From positions 1,396,043-1,460,042 of the forward strand of contig NC_031477.1 of the NCBI RefSeq assembly GCF_000006565.2: a stretch of DNA of 64,000 nucleotides, read 5' to 3'. Numbering within the stretch: the first letter of the stretch is position 1; every line of letters begins with the position of its first letter. Made by a program: the position numbers and the translations under genes. Under the pieces are notes generated by a model, which saw nothing but the letters and a program-made list of their open reading frames with translations, was not told where the DNA came from and ran no database searches. Positions 1-12,700 of the stretch are shown in pieces. Source of the stretch: Toxoplasma gondii ME49 (lineage: Eukaryota > Apicomplexa > Conoidasida > Eucoccidiorida > Sarcocystidae).

Positions 1-1567
1 CCTGTCTGCCTCCGCCATGCGGCGGTTCCGGCTGGATGCCGCGACTCCGTCTGAGTCGCGCCACGTGTTGTGTGCAAGCAGAAGTGCGTCCAAACCCATT
101 CCGCAGATGAGGCGTTTCAGGCAGGCGACTTGCTGAAAATCCTTGAATCCACAGTGCGCGTAGGTTGGCCGGATCAAAGTGAACAACTGAACCACCACCG
201 TCCCGATGCCTGAGACCAACCGCAAGACACAACGACACACGCCACTGTGCTCACAGTCAAGCGTGAGCGCGCGCGTCCGTTTCGCAGAAGCTAGTCGGCT
301 CAGGACCACCGCCCCGGGAGGGATAATCTCAAGAGACAAGATGCGTTACCAGGTTTTTCCGGGGAGCATATCCTGAAAGTCTTACAACCGCACTTCGACG
401 TCGTTGTCATTTCGATTCGCGCGTTGAAACGCACTGCGTTTCCAACGACGGCTTTAGCAGCTACGTGTTTTCCAGCCTTAGCGCCCTCTCAACAGACACG
501 GACGGAAACAACATTCTAGATACGATGTCGGCAGCCGAATTCCCTGGAGCTTGGAAATGTGGAGAAGAACACGGCACAGGTGACGGAGGAAAGGCACAGT
601 GTAGGTAGGGGCTTTAGCTCGTGTGAAGAAGATCCGCCTGGGTCGACGGACCGCTTTTTTACCTCGAAAGAATCCACATCGGCGTCGTCCTTCGCCCTCG
701 ACATCCTCGATGCCCTCAAAATCAACTCGCATACGGAATAGCCGCTGCGGAGGGCTCCAGGCTGAGTGCGAGCAGCCATCGCCGTCCACTTCGCGCGCGC
801 GTGCGTCGCCTCTGTTGAGCCTGTCCACCGGGGACAGCTCGACGCGATCTGCTTCTTCCATGGCGTCTGCCTCGTCGTCAGACTGGCCGCTAGTGACTCT
901 TCCGCCCCCGTCTTCCAAGCCCCGGCCGCGAGCGGGAATCGTCGACAGTACTTCGCTGCCTGCGATCAGGTGCGGGCGTCTGTCGAGCGGGTACAGACTG
1001 GAGTGGGAGGGGATGAAGACGAGGTCGACGCGAACCTGAGAGAGCAGCTTCATGTCGTCGTCGATCGACGCGGGGTAAGTCAAGAAATCCTTGGCCGAGT
1101 GGAACTGGAGTGCGTTCACGAAGATCGTGACCCAGACCTCGTCGCCGGTGCATGCAGCCCCGCGAATGAGGTGCAGGTGTCCCTCGTGGAGGCCGCCCAT
1201 CGTGGGCACAAGGGAGATTCTGCGGCGGCGAGACGAAAACGCGAGCGGAGACGAAGGCGACAGGAGAGACGCGTTCGGCGAGGTCGCTGCGGATCGACCA
1301 GGCGACGAGGTAGCATCTGCAGAGGCTGGCCCTCCCCCATTTGGTTCCTGAGCGCCAAGAGAGAGAGTGGGGAGCTGGATTCGCGGGCGGGCATTCCGGT
1401 AGGCGACGAGTTCCTGTGGAGAGTGAACCACGAGGATGTCGCGTTTGCGTGTTGCGGGCGCGGCCGCTCGAAATGGGAAGAATGGACTGGAGGAAGGCAG
1501 GAAGGCTGCGGAGAATGCGGGGAAAGTCTCCTGGCCAAGCTGCGCGAGCGAGTGGCGAGTTTCCATC
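1..1567 (-). CDS. panC: Pantothenate synthetase (pantoate--beta-alanine ligase), 3' end off the window
   Basis: The enzyme condenses pantoate and beta-alanine with ATP to make pantothenate for coenzyme A. Exon 1 runs 1567-663 and exon 2 starts at 209 and leaves the window. The intron 210-662 joins in phase (CGA G / GC ATC). Exon 1 carries the class signatures in order: VHSPQEL, the ATP-binding VPTMGGLHEGHL, IFVNALQF, a YP motif in the DFLTYPASIDDD stretch, and FIPSHSSLYP. Exon 2 continues with GTVVVQLF, GFKDFQQ and SDGVAASSRN, matching the family's K-D-x-Q-Q and DGxAxSSRN sites. The ATG at 1567 (METRHS) is the first in frame; the open frame extends upstream only through non-ATG codons. Roughly 90 extra residues rich in G, D and R sit between the SLYP region and exon 2, and an S/P-rich insert precedes VPTMGG. 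No transit peptide is obvious. Family assignment is secure; the exact start is less so. Confidence 0.93.
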
Positions 1568-4500
1568 TTACCCAGCGGCAGAACGGAGAGAGCGGCCGGG
1601 AGACGAGGACCGGTCAGGGCATCGACCGGCGACAACTGTGCGACGGTGGGGCAGAATCGCGAACAGAAAAGAAAACGGGCGCAAAAACAACTGAAAAGAC
1701 AGCGAAACGACGCACGGAGATCCTGCGACGCTCACCGGGGTAGCCCCAACCCCGACACATGACAAGTAAAAGCTTTTGCGACAAAGCCCGCCGCCCACGC
1801 ACAGTTTACGAACAAGAGACTCGTGTCTCTCAGCGTCCATGTTGTTTGCGCGTTTTTACCTGGTTTACGAGTGACCTCGCGCGCACAGGGAGAGCGGCGC
1901 CAGCTGTCCGCGTTGGCAGTCGTCGTTGACGCTCTTCACTTTGCCGCGTGTTTCCGTTGCGGCAGTTCCGAGGGCAGTTCCTTGGATTCAACACGCGGAC
2001 GTGCGAAGAACGACAAATCTAAGAAAGCAGCCGCAGAACGCCCGGCGCCTTATGCGGCGAAACAACCGGTCAGGCTGGGACCGAGAAACCTACCTTTCGA
2101 TTCGCACTCCAGTTCAGCCTCTGGACACAAAACTTCGCAGCAAACCTAGTTCCGAGCTCCACAGAAAACTGCGGACCAACATTCGCTAAATCTGAGGTGT
2201 CCATACACCCAAGCTCGGGGGAGTCGCGCTCGATTTCGCGCGCAGCGAAGTGCCACGGTGAATTTGTTCCCACATCTTCGATTTCTCACCGCAAATTTTC
2301 AACTTCCTCGACCTCGGGGGACTCTGTTGAGAACCTTTCGCACATTTCGCCTTTCACCTGCCCAGAATGCTCGGTTGGTAATGGCCGTCCTAGCCTTTGC
2401 ACCTGGGCGCCAACTTCAGTCCGAAACTCCGGGCTCTTTTTGGGGTTCCTCGTACCTCAGCAAAAGGCCGCGTTTCATTCGTCAGAGTCTCTGGTCGGCA
2501 TACGGCGCGTCTCTCTACTGTGAGAGTCTCTCCTTTCGCTACGGCTTCGACTTCTGTACAATCGCTCGCACGTTTCTCTTCTTGCGGCACCTTTTCTCCA
2601 CATCGACTTCCCGGAATCTCCGGAAGAACCCGCACCGCTGTCTCACCCACAAGGATATCCACAGATGCGATTTATCCGAAATCACCTGCCTGCACACACA
2701 GAGATGGAGAGCGAGTGCAGCAGTTGCTTTAACAGAACGTTCCTCGCAGAAGCACGTGCCTCCCATTTCTTTTTAGTTGGTAGTCGCGTCGTGGAACTCT
2801 ACCCGTGGAAACGGTCCGTGTCGGGAGGATGTTAATTTCCCGCGAAGCACGGACACCCGTGATTTTGAACGTTTTCGGAGAAAAAAGCTTCTACTGGCCA
2901 AGCTATGAAGAGCGACTGCATTGTTTTCCGCCACACGCCATAATGTCGACTGGCGCCGCCGCTGCGTCGTCTGGGTGACGATAATCTTACAGTCTTGTAC
3001 GTTCTACTAGATGCTGTCGCGGAGTGCTGCAAGCACAACTGCGTCAGGGATATTCGCGTAGGATCAGTGTCACCCTGAACGTGGTTGTCTCTGTTTTGTA
3101 ACTGGAGTCAAATTAAGTGTCCTAGGTACCGCAATGTCTCTGTTCAGTCCATCTAAGGTGTACAGTTCAGGGTCGCACATCATTTGTAACGAAACGATTT
3201 CTGCCACTGAGAAGCGGGGATGTTCCGTGTAGCCATCGTCCCGCAAAAGAGAAGAAAAACGTTTTGTTTTATTTGAGCGTTGCCGCAGGAGGTCTGACCG
3301 CACCAACTCTTTCAGGCCTCCCCCCCTTCGGTGAATCACAGAAAAAGCCGCCGCGTTGCGCAAAGAGTCTACGAAAGAAATCACTGACAAGAAATGCTTC
3401 AAATCTGTATTTGGATGGCTGCTCTTTTGGAGACACGCAAAAACGAGCCCCTCCGATAAAGAAGGTACTGAAGAATATTCCTGGCTGAACTAATAAAATA
3501 AGGGAACTCTGTGTCATTGCTGTATCGCGAACGCAAGAATGTGGCTACGTCAACGATCTAGGCTCCACGTCGAGGACCTGGGCTGTCGACAAATAGACTC
3601 GCCGAATACTCAGCTGCGGCTCTGATCAATATGACTAGTTCCTTCCCACTAAAGACGCACTGTAGACTTCTCTGATAAAAGATGGCTGCCTATCAGCGGG
3701 CGGGGCAACCTCGTAGGATAACTCCCTAGAAGACGCTCATAAGAAATTGTGTCTCAGAACAGCAGCCGCAAGCAGTTGTGCGTCGAGCGTCCACAAGCAA
3801 CTTGCTTTCATTGATAAAACGACACTGAGAAAATCGTCTGGTCCCGCGTTTTTGAAAAAACACACGAACTCTTCCACTCTCGAACGACCACTTGTGTCGC
3901 AAGCCCCGCTTCAAGAAATGGCAAATCCGTACACTAGAAACGAAGCAGGAAGACACTGGTAATAAGAGACGTTCTGAAAGCGCCACATCGTCTACATGTC
4001 GATTTGTCTTTCGAAGCTGGAAAAGCGTCGCCCGCATCTGAAAAATCTAAACGTCCCCAATGAGTGTCCTCGATCTTCCCCCTGAGATCCGCTGGTGCAT
4101 TCTTTCAAATAATTTGATGCACAGTTTCCGTCATATTTCAACAATGTCCGGCTTGAACAATCCACACATCCATCTATCCGCCGCCCAATGTGCAGTCATG
4201 TTCTCGCTGATGTAAAACGACGCGGACTTTGCGGCGACTTCAACTTGTTGAAATTACTTCCAACACTTCGCTCTCATCGAACTCGACAGAGAGCAAGGGA
4301 TGCCTCTGCGGCTTTCCCCGACGAAACCGTGGCTAGCGCAAGGCGTCTGAGGACAGGTTTCTCGACTGCATTTATTTTAATAAGTAGACTACATTACAGA
4401 CGGTGTCTGGCTGGCGTCAGCTCGGGTGTTGAGTGAAGACTTCAGACACGTTTTGCGACGCGTTTCGCCGTATGGACTGTCGGCCCACATCCGCCTTCGT

Positions 4501-4764
4501 TCGCACGCAAGTGCTTGCGCTAAAGTCCGAGACTTCTGAGGCGTCTTCACCGGCAAAGGAAAAGGCTGCCGCCGCCCGTCGCTCTCTCTATCCGGACGCG
4601 GAAGCAGAGTCGGCTTCCGCATTCCCTTAGACTTCTTCAGAGTCGAAAGATGTGACGAGAAACTCACTGACACCGGCGACACGGGCAGGACCTTTTGAAG
4701 GACGTCTGCAGGATACCCGTCCTTCAGAGAGTACCGAAGAGTGAGAGCGAGGTGAATCTCGGAT
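1568..4764. other. Intergenic: panC promoter/5' UTR and NIT2-like 3' UTR
   Basis: I see no supported gene in this stretch. Only short open frames without motifs or codon bias occur. It lies upstream of minus-strand panC and downstream of the minus-strand amidase gene, so it should hold the panC promoter and the amidase polyadenylation region. One exact GGTGTNNNNACACC palindrome lies at 2196-2209. Confidence 0.6.
2196..2209. repeat. GGTGTNNNNACACC palindrome, intergenic exact copy
   Basis: The sequence is GGTGT-CCAT-ACACC, an exact match to the dispersed palindrome described in the findings. It lies outside any gene model, about 630 bp upstream of the panC start. Confidence 0.8.
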
Positions 4765-5182
4765 CTAAACTTCTTTGTCAGGCGGCTGATGCATGCAGCC
4801 GCTTCCCCGCACTTCTGTCACCTGCGTGTACACCTCACCAAAGCGCTTCTGAACGCTGGTTGGAACCTGCTTGCGAAACAAGTCAACGTGCCGTCTCTCA
4901 AGAGAGGCAAAAATCGCTCCTGGGGCGCCTCCCAGTTCCGCAAGGACGTCGCCGTAAGGTCCAATCACCGTGCTGTGTCCGTACACCGGATACTCACCCT
5001 CCCCAGACACCGACGGAGGAAGAGCAGCGGGAGAGCAGCCGATCACATACACTTGATTGTCAAGGGCGCGAGCTCGAAGAAGCAGAGACCAATGGGGCGG
5101 ACCTAACAAAAAAAAGAAAAAGCATACACTCCTCTTTCACATCCACATACAGACATATATATATATATATATACAAATATCC

Positions 5183-5214
<32 letters not shown>

Positions 5215-7357
5215 ATATAGGTGTTCACCGGCATGCTTTTCTCTACGTGTCGGAATCGGTGCTTCTGCCCGTCTCTCTGGCGGCTCACATGCATGCAGAG
5301 ATGGAAGCGACTCCGCCTATCCCCACAGGTGGAGCTGAGCAGCTTAGCATCCACAACAGAGCAATTGTGCCTTTCTTTTCTTTCTGCGGCTTGCACCCGT
5401 GCCTCCTCGCTTCTCGCGGCCCGTCACCCCCGTTCAAGTGTACCAGTCGTCTTGTTGAAGGCTCCAGGGTAGCAGAGAAGTCTGCACTGTCTCTGCTGCG
5501 TCAGCGCGAGAGCCATCTCGGCGAAGCGCAGGTCGTAGCAAATGCCGACGCCGACGTTCCCGAAAGGCGCGAGAGGAAACGAAGTCAACGAAGTCCCTGA
5601 AAACGCTCACCCGTCCGCACTGCCGCATCCTCCACTCTAAGACGCATGCACTCTGGACAAAACACTTGCATGTGCACAGACACGCACACAACAAAATACA
5701 CATCATATGCATGCATGCATACAAACGCATATATAAATATAAATATAAATATATATATATATATATGTATGTATATAAATATGTATATATATATATATAT
5801 AGATATATGGATATATATTGGCGGGAATGCAGAGATATGAATCGTTGCGTGTCCAAGTGGTGCGGAGAGAAAGCGAGTGATTTTAGGAGAGAGAAGCGGA
5901 AGAACGTGGATTCTGGGGAGCTTGTCAGAATCCACGTTCTCACCGTTGGATGCGGCTGGTGGCGTCCTCTTTCACAACTGCGTGGACCGTCGTTTTCGTC
6001 TCCCACTGTTTCCTCCTTTTTCGCCGTTGTAGACGACCCAAACTCACCGGCGCACAAGGTATCACTTTCTCGAAAAATCATTCCCTGACGAGAGCACACA
6101 TAAGACAAAAGCGCCTTTTGACAAACGCTGGAGAGAGACGAGAGAAGAAAGCCTTTCCTCTCTCCCGTCGTTGACTCTCCACCCTGCCGCCTCTTTTTGC
6201 CGTCCGAAGAAAGGGAGACAGAAGACAAGTAAGACACATAAAGGGAACAGTTTCTCCTTCTTTTCCTTTGAGAATCTCGTTTGCTGTCTCTTCTTCTCTT
6301 CCGCGAGTCTCCCTCTCTCCCCTCTCCCCTCCCCCCTTCGTCTCATCGTCTCTTGGTCTCTTGGTCTCCTCTGCTTCTGCGTTTGCTCTCTCTTGCGCGT
6401 TTCGTTCGTCTTTGCGCGCTCCGCCTTCTCGCTGGATCCCCTCCCTGTCTCGGTCCGGACCTTCCCGCGGGGGTCATCGGCTTTCAAGATGCTGATGTCG
6501 AAGAGGTGGAGTTTTCTGTGTTTGGCGATGAACGCGCCGTTCCGGTCGAAGACGCAGCAGGTGTTGTACAGCTCGACTTTTCGCTTCTCTCCTGAGGCGT
6601 TCTCGTCCGCTTCCTTCCCGTCTGCGCCCACCTCCCGCCGCTCCACGATCGACCCACCGACAACGCAGACTTTGAGCTGTTTCGCGAGTCCTTTCATGAA
6701 CTCAAAAGACGGCGACAGCTGCGCAAGCGTCTCCGCGGCCTCTGCCGGCTTCTCCTGCGCAAGCGCAGCTTCGCTCTCTCCCGATGTGACCTGCGCGCTC
6801 CCGCAGGGCGCCGGCAAGGACTCGCTGAACGCGTAGAAGCAGGAGGCATGGTACGGCGTACTCCACATCTCGGGCAGAACGAGCAAGTCGAAGAGCGGCG
6901 CGACGCTCCCTTCGCGCTTCTCGTGGGGTAGCGTCGGAGCGTCGCTTGCGCGAAGAGACTCCGAAAGCGCCGCCAGAATGCTCGTAGACGAGGCCGGAGC
7001 TGGCGAAGAAGAAAACGCGGTCTGCTGAAACTCAGTCACAAACGGCAGTTGAGCAGATGACGCGACGCCTGCCGCCTTCCGATACGCCGAGACAGCTGCC
7101 GTCAAAGCCTCCTTCACTCTAACCATCTGCTGCTGCTTCCTCTCCAACACCGCTTGCGAATCTCTCGAAGAAAGAGAGAGAGGAGAATGAGACGGAGAGA
7201 GAGCTCCCGGAGAAAGGCCCGATTCCCGGCGGAGAAGAGCAGGCAGTTGCAACACACAAATTCGGATGGAGGACGCAGGTGCCATCTTGACGGAGGCGGA
7301 CGAGAGACAGCCGATCAGAAGGAACGGAGACAGACGCGGAGAAGAGAGGACAGTCAA
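4765..7357 (-). CDS. NIT2-like carbon-nitrogen hydrolase (omega-amidase type), 4 exons
   Basis: Exons on the minus strand: 7357-6461, 6084-6048, 5596-5444, 5102-4765; all junctions keep phase and total 1425 nt (474 aa). The nitrilase Glu-Lys-Cys triad is present: Glu163 in LVLPEMW, Lys282 in KHRKLHLFD and Cys331 in GICYDLRFAE. The order ESDTLCAG, CYPGAFNKTTG, PHWSLLLRARALDNQVYV, YGHSTVIGPYGDVLAE follows the human NIT2 branch, whose members hydrolyse alpha-ketoglutaramate and alpha-ketosuccinamate. Exon 2 is only 37 bp. A second ATG at 7285 (MAPASS, just before the conserved IRICVLQLP) may be the true start; the 24 extra residues could be a targeting leader. An S/A-rich insert of about 100 residues precedes the Glu motif. 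The first donor (AAG/GTCCGG) is weak. The last exon could be trimmed after EVYTQ. Confidence 0.9.
5152..5220. repeat. (TA)n microsatellite in amidase intron 3
   Basis: This is an almost pure TA run, broken once by ACAAATATCCTTACA, inside the intron 5103-5443. Confidence 0.95.
5728..5819. repeat. (TA)n / TAAA microsatellite in amidase intron 2
   Basis: TA-rich array with TAAATA and GTATGTA interruptions, inside the intron 5597-6047. It follows a GCATGCATGC run. Confidence 0.95.
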
Positions 7358-9759
7358 GGCGCCACAGAACGACCGCGACCTCTGTGAGGAAGGAGCAGGA
7401 AACGTCGACTCAGCGGGGCTTCGCCGGAGCAGACCGGAGGGAGCGGAAAGTCGAAGAGATAGTGAAAAGGGAGCTCAGAGGAAAACGCGAGTCAACAGAG
7501 AGACGTCAGAGCACCTAGGATACGAGACAAACTCTCCAGGAGATACGAGCTGCAGGCATCCAAGTTCTTGGCGAGTACAGCCAAGAACTTGGACTGCTTG
7601 TTAAGACACCTGAAAGTCGAACGGAGGAAGAGCCTTCAGAAAGCAGCTCAGAAAGAGAGAAGAAGACTTCCTGCAGATCGCTCAGAAACAAAGTCGAAAA
7701 GCCTTTATGGGCATCAGAGACTCTCCCTCCAAATCTGTTGTGTATGGCTTGAAGCAACAGACGCGCAGCGTGTCTGCGCCAGAGCGGAGAAGAGTCTCTT
7801 CTGTCTCCTCGGCCTGGTTGTAGCCTGTCTGGCGAGACGAAAGTGAGTTTCTCCAGGTCTCGCTTGCTCGTTCTAGAGGGAGAACAAGGACGAAGCATAC
7901 GTGGATTTTCTGTTCTTCGCCCATAAAGAGGACGCCGAGAAAACGCGCCGAAGGAGAGTTACGCGGAGACAGGCGCGGCTTCGCGCAACGCCTTTCTTCT
8001 CTCTGGCGTCGAGCGCGACAGGACATCCCTTCTGTCACAAGACATCGACGAAAAAAAAACGGAGGCGCTTCCAAGTGGAGGCGAAGAGAGTTCCCCTCGT
8101 TCGCGTTCTCTTCACCGGAACATTTCCTTGTTTCGACTCGTCCCTGTCTTTTTTCTTCAGCAGCTGCCTTCTCGGCGCCGAGGAAAGCTCTCTCTGTCCC
8201 TCCTCGTCTCCCGCTCTCTGTCGCCTGCCTCCAGTTTTTCGGCGAACGGCTTCGGGAGTTGCTGCTGCTGCGGCTCGACTTTGTCAGGACCTCCGAAAAC
8301 GCGGCCTTCGCGGCGAGTATGTCCCTGCCTGCGAGCAGTCCAACACGGGAGACAGCGACGCAAAGAAAAGGACGCAAAGAAAAGGACGCGAAGAAAAGGA
8401 GGACAGCGAAAAGGGCAAAGAGGAGCAGAGAAGAAGGAGAGAACCTCTCGGCTGAGGTGTGTAGACCTCAAAAAGGTTCCGCTCGCAGCTGTCTCGCTGT
8501 CTCCGCGAGAAGAAGCACGATGAGAAGAGTCGTCTTTCCAGAGAAAAGCGGACGACAGGCAGCGCAAAGTTGCGCGCTGCGAGTCGGGAAACCTTTTCCT
8601 TCTTTTTCATCCGAACGAGCTCCTAGAGAGAAGCAGACATTTGCCAGTTGCAGTGCGTCATCTGTCTGCTTCCTTCCCTGCAAAAATTTCGCTTCCCGAC
8701 ACACTCACTTTGTTTTACGCCGATGACGTCCTCCTCTCCCCGTTGCCAGCTGCTCTCGCCTCTTCTCTTCTGCCTCTCTCGCCGCTCTCGCCTGTCTTGC
8801 CTGTCTCAGCTTGTCGACGAGAACCTCCAAATTTCGTTCTTCCCCCTTCGTCTCTTTCCTCTCTTGACTGCCACCCGCCCTCGCGCATGCAGCGTCGAAT
8901 CTTGCCTTGCTGTCAAGACTTTTCTCACCTTCAGAGGCCTTTCTTCGGCAAAAATCCTATCACGGCAACTCCTTAAAAAGAGATAACGACGCAAAAGTCA
9001 AACATGCGTTTGTGTCGCTTGTGCTTGTGTCTCTGCATTCAAGGATCTGAGCTCCGATTTAAATCCAAAGACGCGTCCGCGCATACGTTTTTTTCGGAAA
9101 GACTTGCATCTGCGGGTCTCGACCGCCTCGCCTTGCTCGTATTTCTCCTCCGTTTCGCCCAAGTGGACACCGCTGTCTTCGCTTCTTTGCCTTCTGCGCT
9201 TGTCCTTCCTGTCCGGATTTCTCTCGCTGCCTCTCCTCTCTCCTCTGTCTCTCTCCTTCTCCGTCTTTCCTCCTCCATCTTTCTCTCGTGTGTGCTTCCT
9301 CTCTTTTCCTGTTTCTGTCGCGCAGTTTCCGCGCTTGTTGATTTGCATGCCGTCACCGCTTAGGCTGTTTGTCCTCTCCAGAAAAGAGTCCGAAGCGTCT
9401 GTGGCTCAGCAGCGATGAATGCGTCGGTCCTGCGCTCCACCCGCGAGTCTCCACGCCTCTCGGGGCCTCCCAACAGTTAAACTGCGAATCTCGCTACATA
9501 CACAGTTCTAAGTGCCTAGGCGTCCGTATCCTACATCCGTTTATATATATATATATATATATTTGCACCTGAACATACATATACATATATATATATATAT
9601 AAGGCTCTATATGAGCATATGCATCGACATGTCTCATTCGGCGACCATGTGCGTAAGTTTCTGGAGTGGAAGCGCTGTTTTTTTGACTTCTAGAAGAGGC
9701 GCGCAGCGCTCTCTGCATTCTTTCCGCGTCGGCGTCCATCCTTAGCGCGTTTTGCAGCA
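7358..9759. other. Divergent promoter region between amidase and EST1-NYN genes
   Basis: This 2.4 kb stretch separates two genes transcribed away from each other. Its R/S/E-rich open frames on both strands (for example 7682-8377 minus) have no motif, and they sit in purine/pyrimidine-skewed DNA. A (TA)n run at 9541-9602 lies just before the downstream start. I cannot exclude a short lineage-specific gene, but I find no exon chain that holds together. Confidence 0.5.
9541..9602. repeat. (TA)n microsatellite upstream of EST1-NYN start
   Basis: Two TA runs separated by TTGCACCTGAACATACATACA-like sequence. It is one of the few arrays here outside an intron of a gene model; it may lie in the 5' UTR or in a 5' UTR intron. 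Confidence 0.9.
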
Positions 9760-12700
9760 ATGGAGGAAGACGCGTCTTTTCGGCGAAGCAATTCTCGAAG
9801 CTCTCATCCTTCTCCACACTCGCCTCCGTCTGGTCCACGAGGCCGACGCGCAGAGAGACAGATTTTCGTTCCTCGCTGTCTCCGTTCTCCGCCGGGCGAC
9901 CTTGAGCTGCCTGCTTCCTCGCTCGCTTCTTCCTTCTCTTCTGGGAGAGGTCTCGACGCGACGGAGGCGGGAGTTCGACATGTGGAAGAGCCGCTCGACT
10001 TCCTCGAGGCGGCGGCGAGGAGCAAAGCAGCGAAGCGCAGCATGCAGGGGGACCGGCTGCGGTGCGGCCCCCGCGACCGCACGATGCATGCGGACTGCGT
10101 GGAAGAAGAAGAGGCCTCGCGGCGCCAGCAGTGGGAGGTAGAACTGTCGCGTCGGCTCCAAGGTCGCGCGAACGTCGCGCCTGCGCAGACACCCTTCATC
10201 CGCCTCGAGCAGGCGCAGCGACTGTATCACCTCTTTGCGAGCGACAGGCCGCAGAAGTCGCGAGCAGAAGACGCGGGAGGCGGAGACGGCGGAGTCGAGA
10301 CGCGCGAAGGACTGGCAGAGAGCGAGGAGGAGGAAAGCGAGGAGGAGGAAAGCGAGGACCGAGAGAGTGACACATCCTCTTCGAGTCTCTCTCTGTCGAC
10401 GCAGGGTGACGAGGAGCGCGCGGCAGAGGCGGTCCGACGCATCCAGCAAGGGGAGCGAAATGGAGAGGAGAAGAAGAAGAGGAAGAACGCGAGAAGAGAA
10501 ACGAAAGAAAGGCGACAGCCACCCTGTCCGAGAGGGAAGCGTGGAGGAGCCTCGCCCTCGCAGGAGGAGCAAGGAGAAAGAAGAACTGTCGAGAGAGGAC
10601 AGAGAGCGAGAAGGTCTGCGCGAGATGCACTGAGTGCCGAGTCCCGAGACGAACTGTTCTTCGCACAAGACCCGGTCAGAGAGGCCGTGACGAGAATCCT
10701 CGCTCACGCAGGAACCGTCGGCGCTCGCGCCAGTCTCAACAAGCTATGGCAAGGACACCATCAGCAAGGGATCAAGCAGCTGCAAGTCTTGCTGCGCGAG
10801 CAGGAGGGCAACGTCAAGAGAGAAGAAGACCGCAGAATGGGACTCCTCAGCTCTCTGGCCGCGGCACCACACCACACGAGAGAGGGACTTCTCGCAGCTG
10901 CAGAACGCGCCGTCGAGGAAGCCAGGCGAGTTCAGGTCGAACTCGAGACTGAGCTCCTCCAGGCTGTCGACGACGCCACTGCGGTGTACAGACACCTGCG
11001 CGAGGCTGTCGAAGCCGCGGTCTCTGGGGACCGCGCCAAGAGGCCGCTCAGGCTCGGGGACGCAGCTCCTGGTCGAGACAAAGATCAAGCAGGAGACAGC
11101 GAAGAGAGAGAGGAGAGAGAAGAAGAGGAAGGGAGGGCGAACGAAGCGCGCGAAGAGAGAGGAAAACGAGAAGAGACAAAAGAGGCAGGAACAAGAGGAG
11201 GGTGGAACGCGAATGAAGGAAGAAAAGGCGTTGAGAAGGAAGGAGACGAAGAGGAAAGAAAAGGGGACGCAGAGAGACAACGAAGAAAGTGTAGACAGCA
11301 TCTTCTTGCCCTGCTCTGTAGCATCTTGGGAGATCTACAGAGATACCGGTAAGGTGGAAGAACAAGTAACTCGTGTATGGTTCCGTCGGAGGAGAGACTG
11401 GCGCCTTCCTTCTTCACAGGCTGGGATCCCTCTTGCCTTGTCATGTTTTTCCTTCTTATCTTATCAGATCTATATTTAAATGCGTATAGCCGCATGCGCA
11501 CCCGTTTCTTGATACGTCCTCATAACTGTATCTACATCCATGTCGGCGTCCGTCGCAAGATGACATGAAGGTTCACCTCTTTATCTGGTTGTGCTGTTTC
11601 TCTCACTCCTGATCTCTGTGTTGTCCTGCTCTGCATCTGTGCATCGCTCTGTACGTCTTCGTTTACAAGGACGCATGAAGACGCTTCCGTCAGCCTTTCA
11701 AACAAAGCTTCCTTTGCGTTTTTTCCTTGTTTCCCCTCCCAGAGAGCAGCTGGACCCTCCTGTGGTTGGTTCGTTCTGCGCGGCCTCGCAAGGCGGTTTC
11801 CTCGGCGCATTGGCGCCTGCCGAGTTTCCTCTTTTCTCCTTGTCGCGAAGCGATTTCCGAGGAGGCGAAGCGGCTCCGCTGGCCAGCGTCTACCGACAGC
11901 TCGCGGGGAGCTGTCTCTCGCCTTCCCTGCGCGCGGCCTTCCTCTGCTACGTTGAGGGCGTCCACCTCTTTCCCCACGATGGACTCGTCTTCAACCAACT
12001 GGCTACTCTCTGCTGCAAGCTGCAACATCATGCGCAGCGGCGGAGTGCAGCGACGCCTGGGGCAGACGCCGGATGTCCGCGCAGGACGAGGTTCGCGGGA
12101 GGCGCAGATGACCTGGACGACAGCTGCGCCGTGACCATGCAGGCGCTCGCTGCCGTCTACTGGTGCCTGCGGGGGCAGCTGTGGTACGCCGGCCGACAGA
12201 CGTAAAGGGAAAAGAAAGCGAGAGGAAAAAGAGAGAGCAGAGGTGGGGTGAAGGAGAGAGAAGAAAGCGAGAGAAGAGACTCAAAGGAGAGGACGCAGAT
12301 GGAGACAGACTGCGAGAGAAAGAGAGATAGAGAGAAAGAGAGAAAGAGAGAGAAAGAGAGAGAGAAAGAGAGAGAAAGAGAGGGAGAGAAAGAGTGGGTG
12401 AAAGGTTGAGTCGAAGGTAAAGAGAAAACAGAGGAAAGTGGGTTGCCTGTGGAGCCGCGCGAGGTAGGAGGGGAGCGCAGAGAGAGAGGAAGAGGAGAGA
12501 AGACGGGAGATGTGTGTGGCGAGTGAGCAATGCGTTTTTTCGAGTTTCTCCGGTTTGCCTTGCATGCGTCTTGAGATCGTCGCTCTTCGACACTCGCAGC
12601 CGGTCTCGCGTTTCGCTCGCCTTCGCGGGAGCGACGGTAGCTCTTCTTCCTCTTCGCAGGTCACCCGTTCGTTTGCATGCGCGCTTCCGTCTCTGAAGAC

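Noticed and set aside
8363..8410. AAGAAAAGGACGC tandem repeat taken as a possible CRISPR-like or regulatory array
   Set aside because: Only three short imperfect purine-rich copies without spacers; simple sequence in an intergenic stretch.
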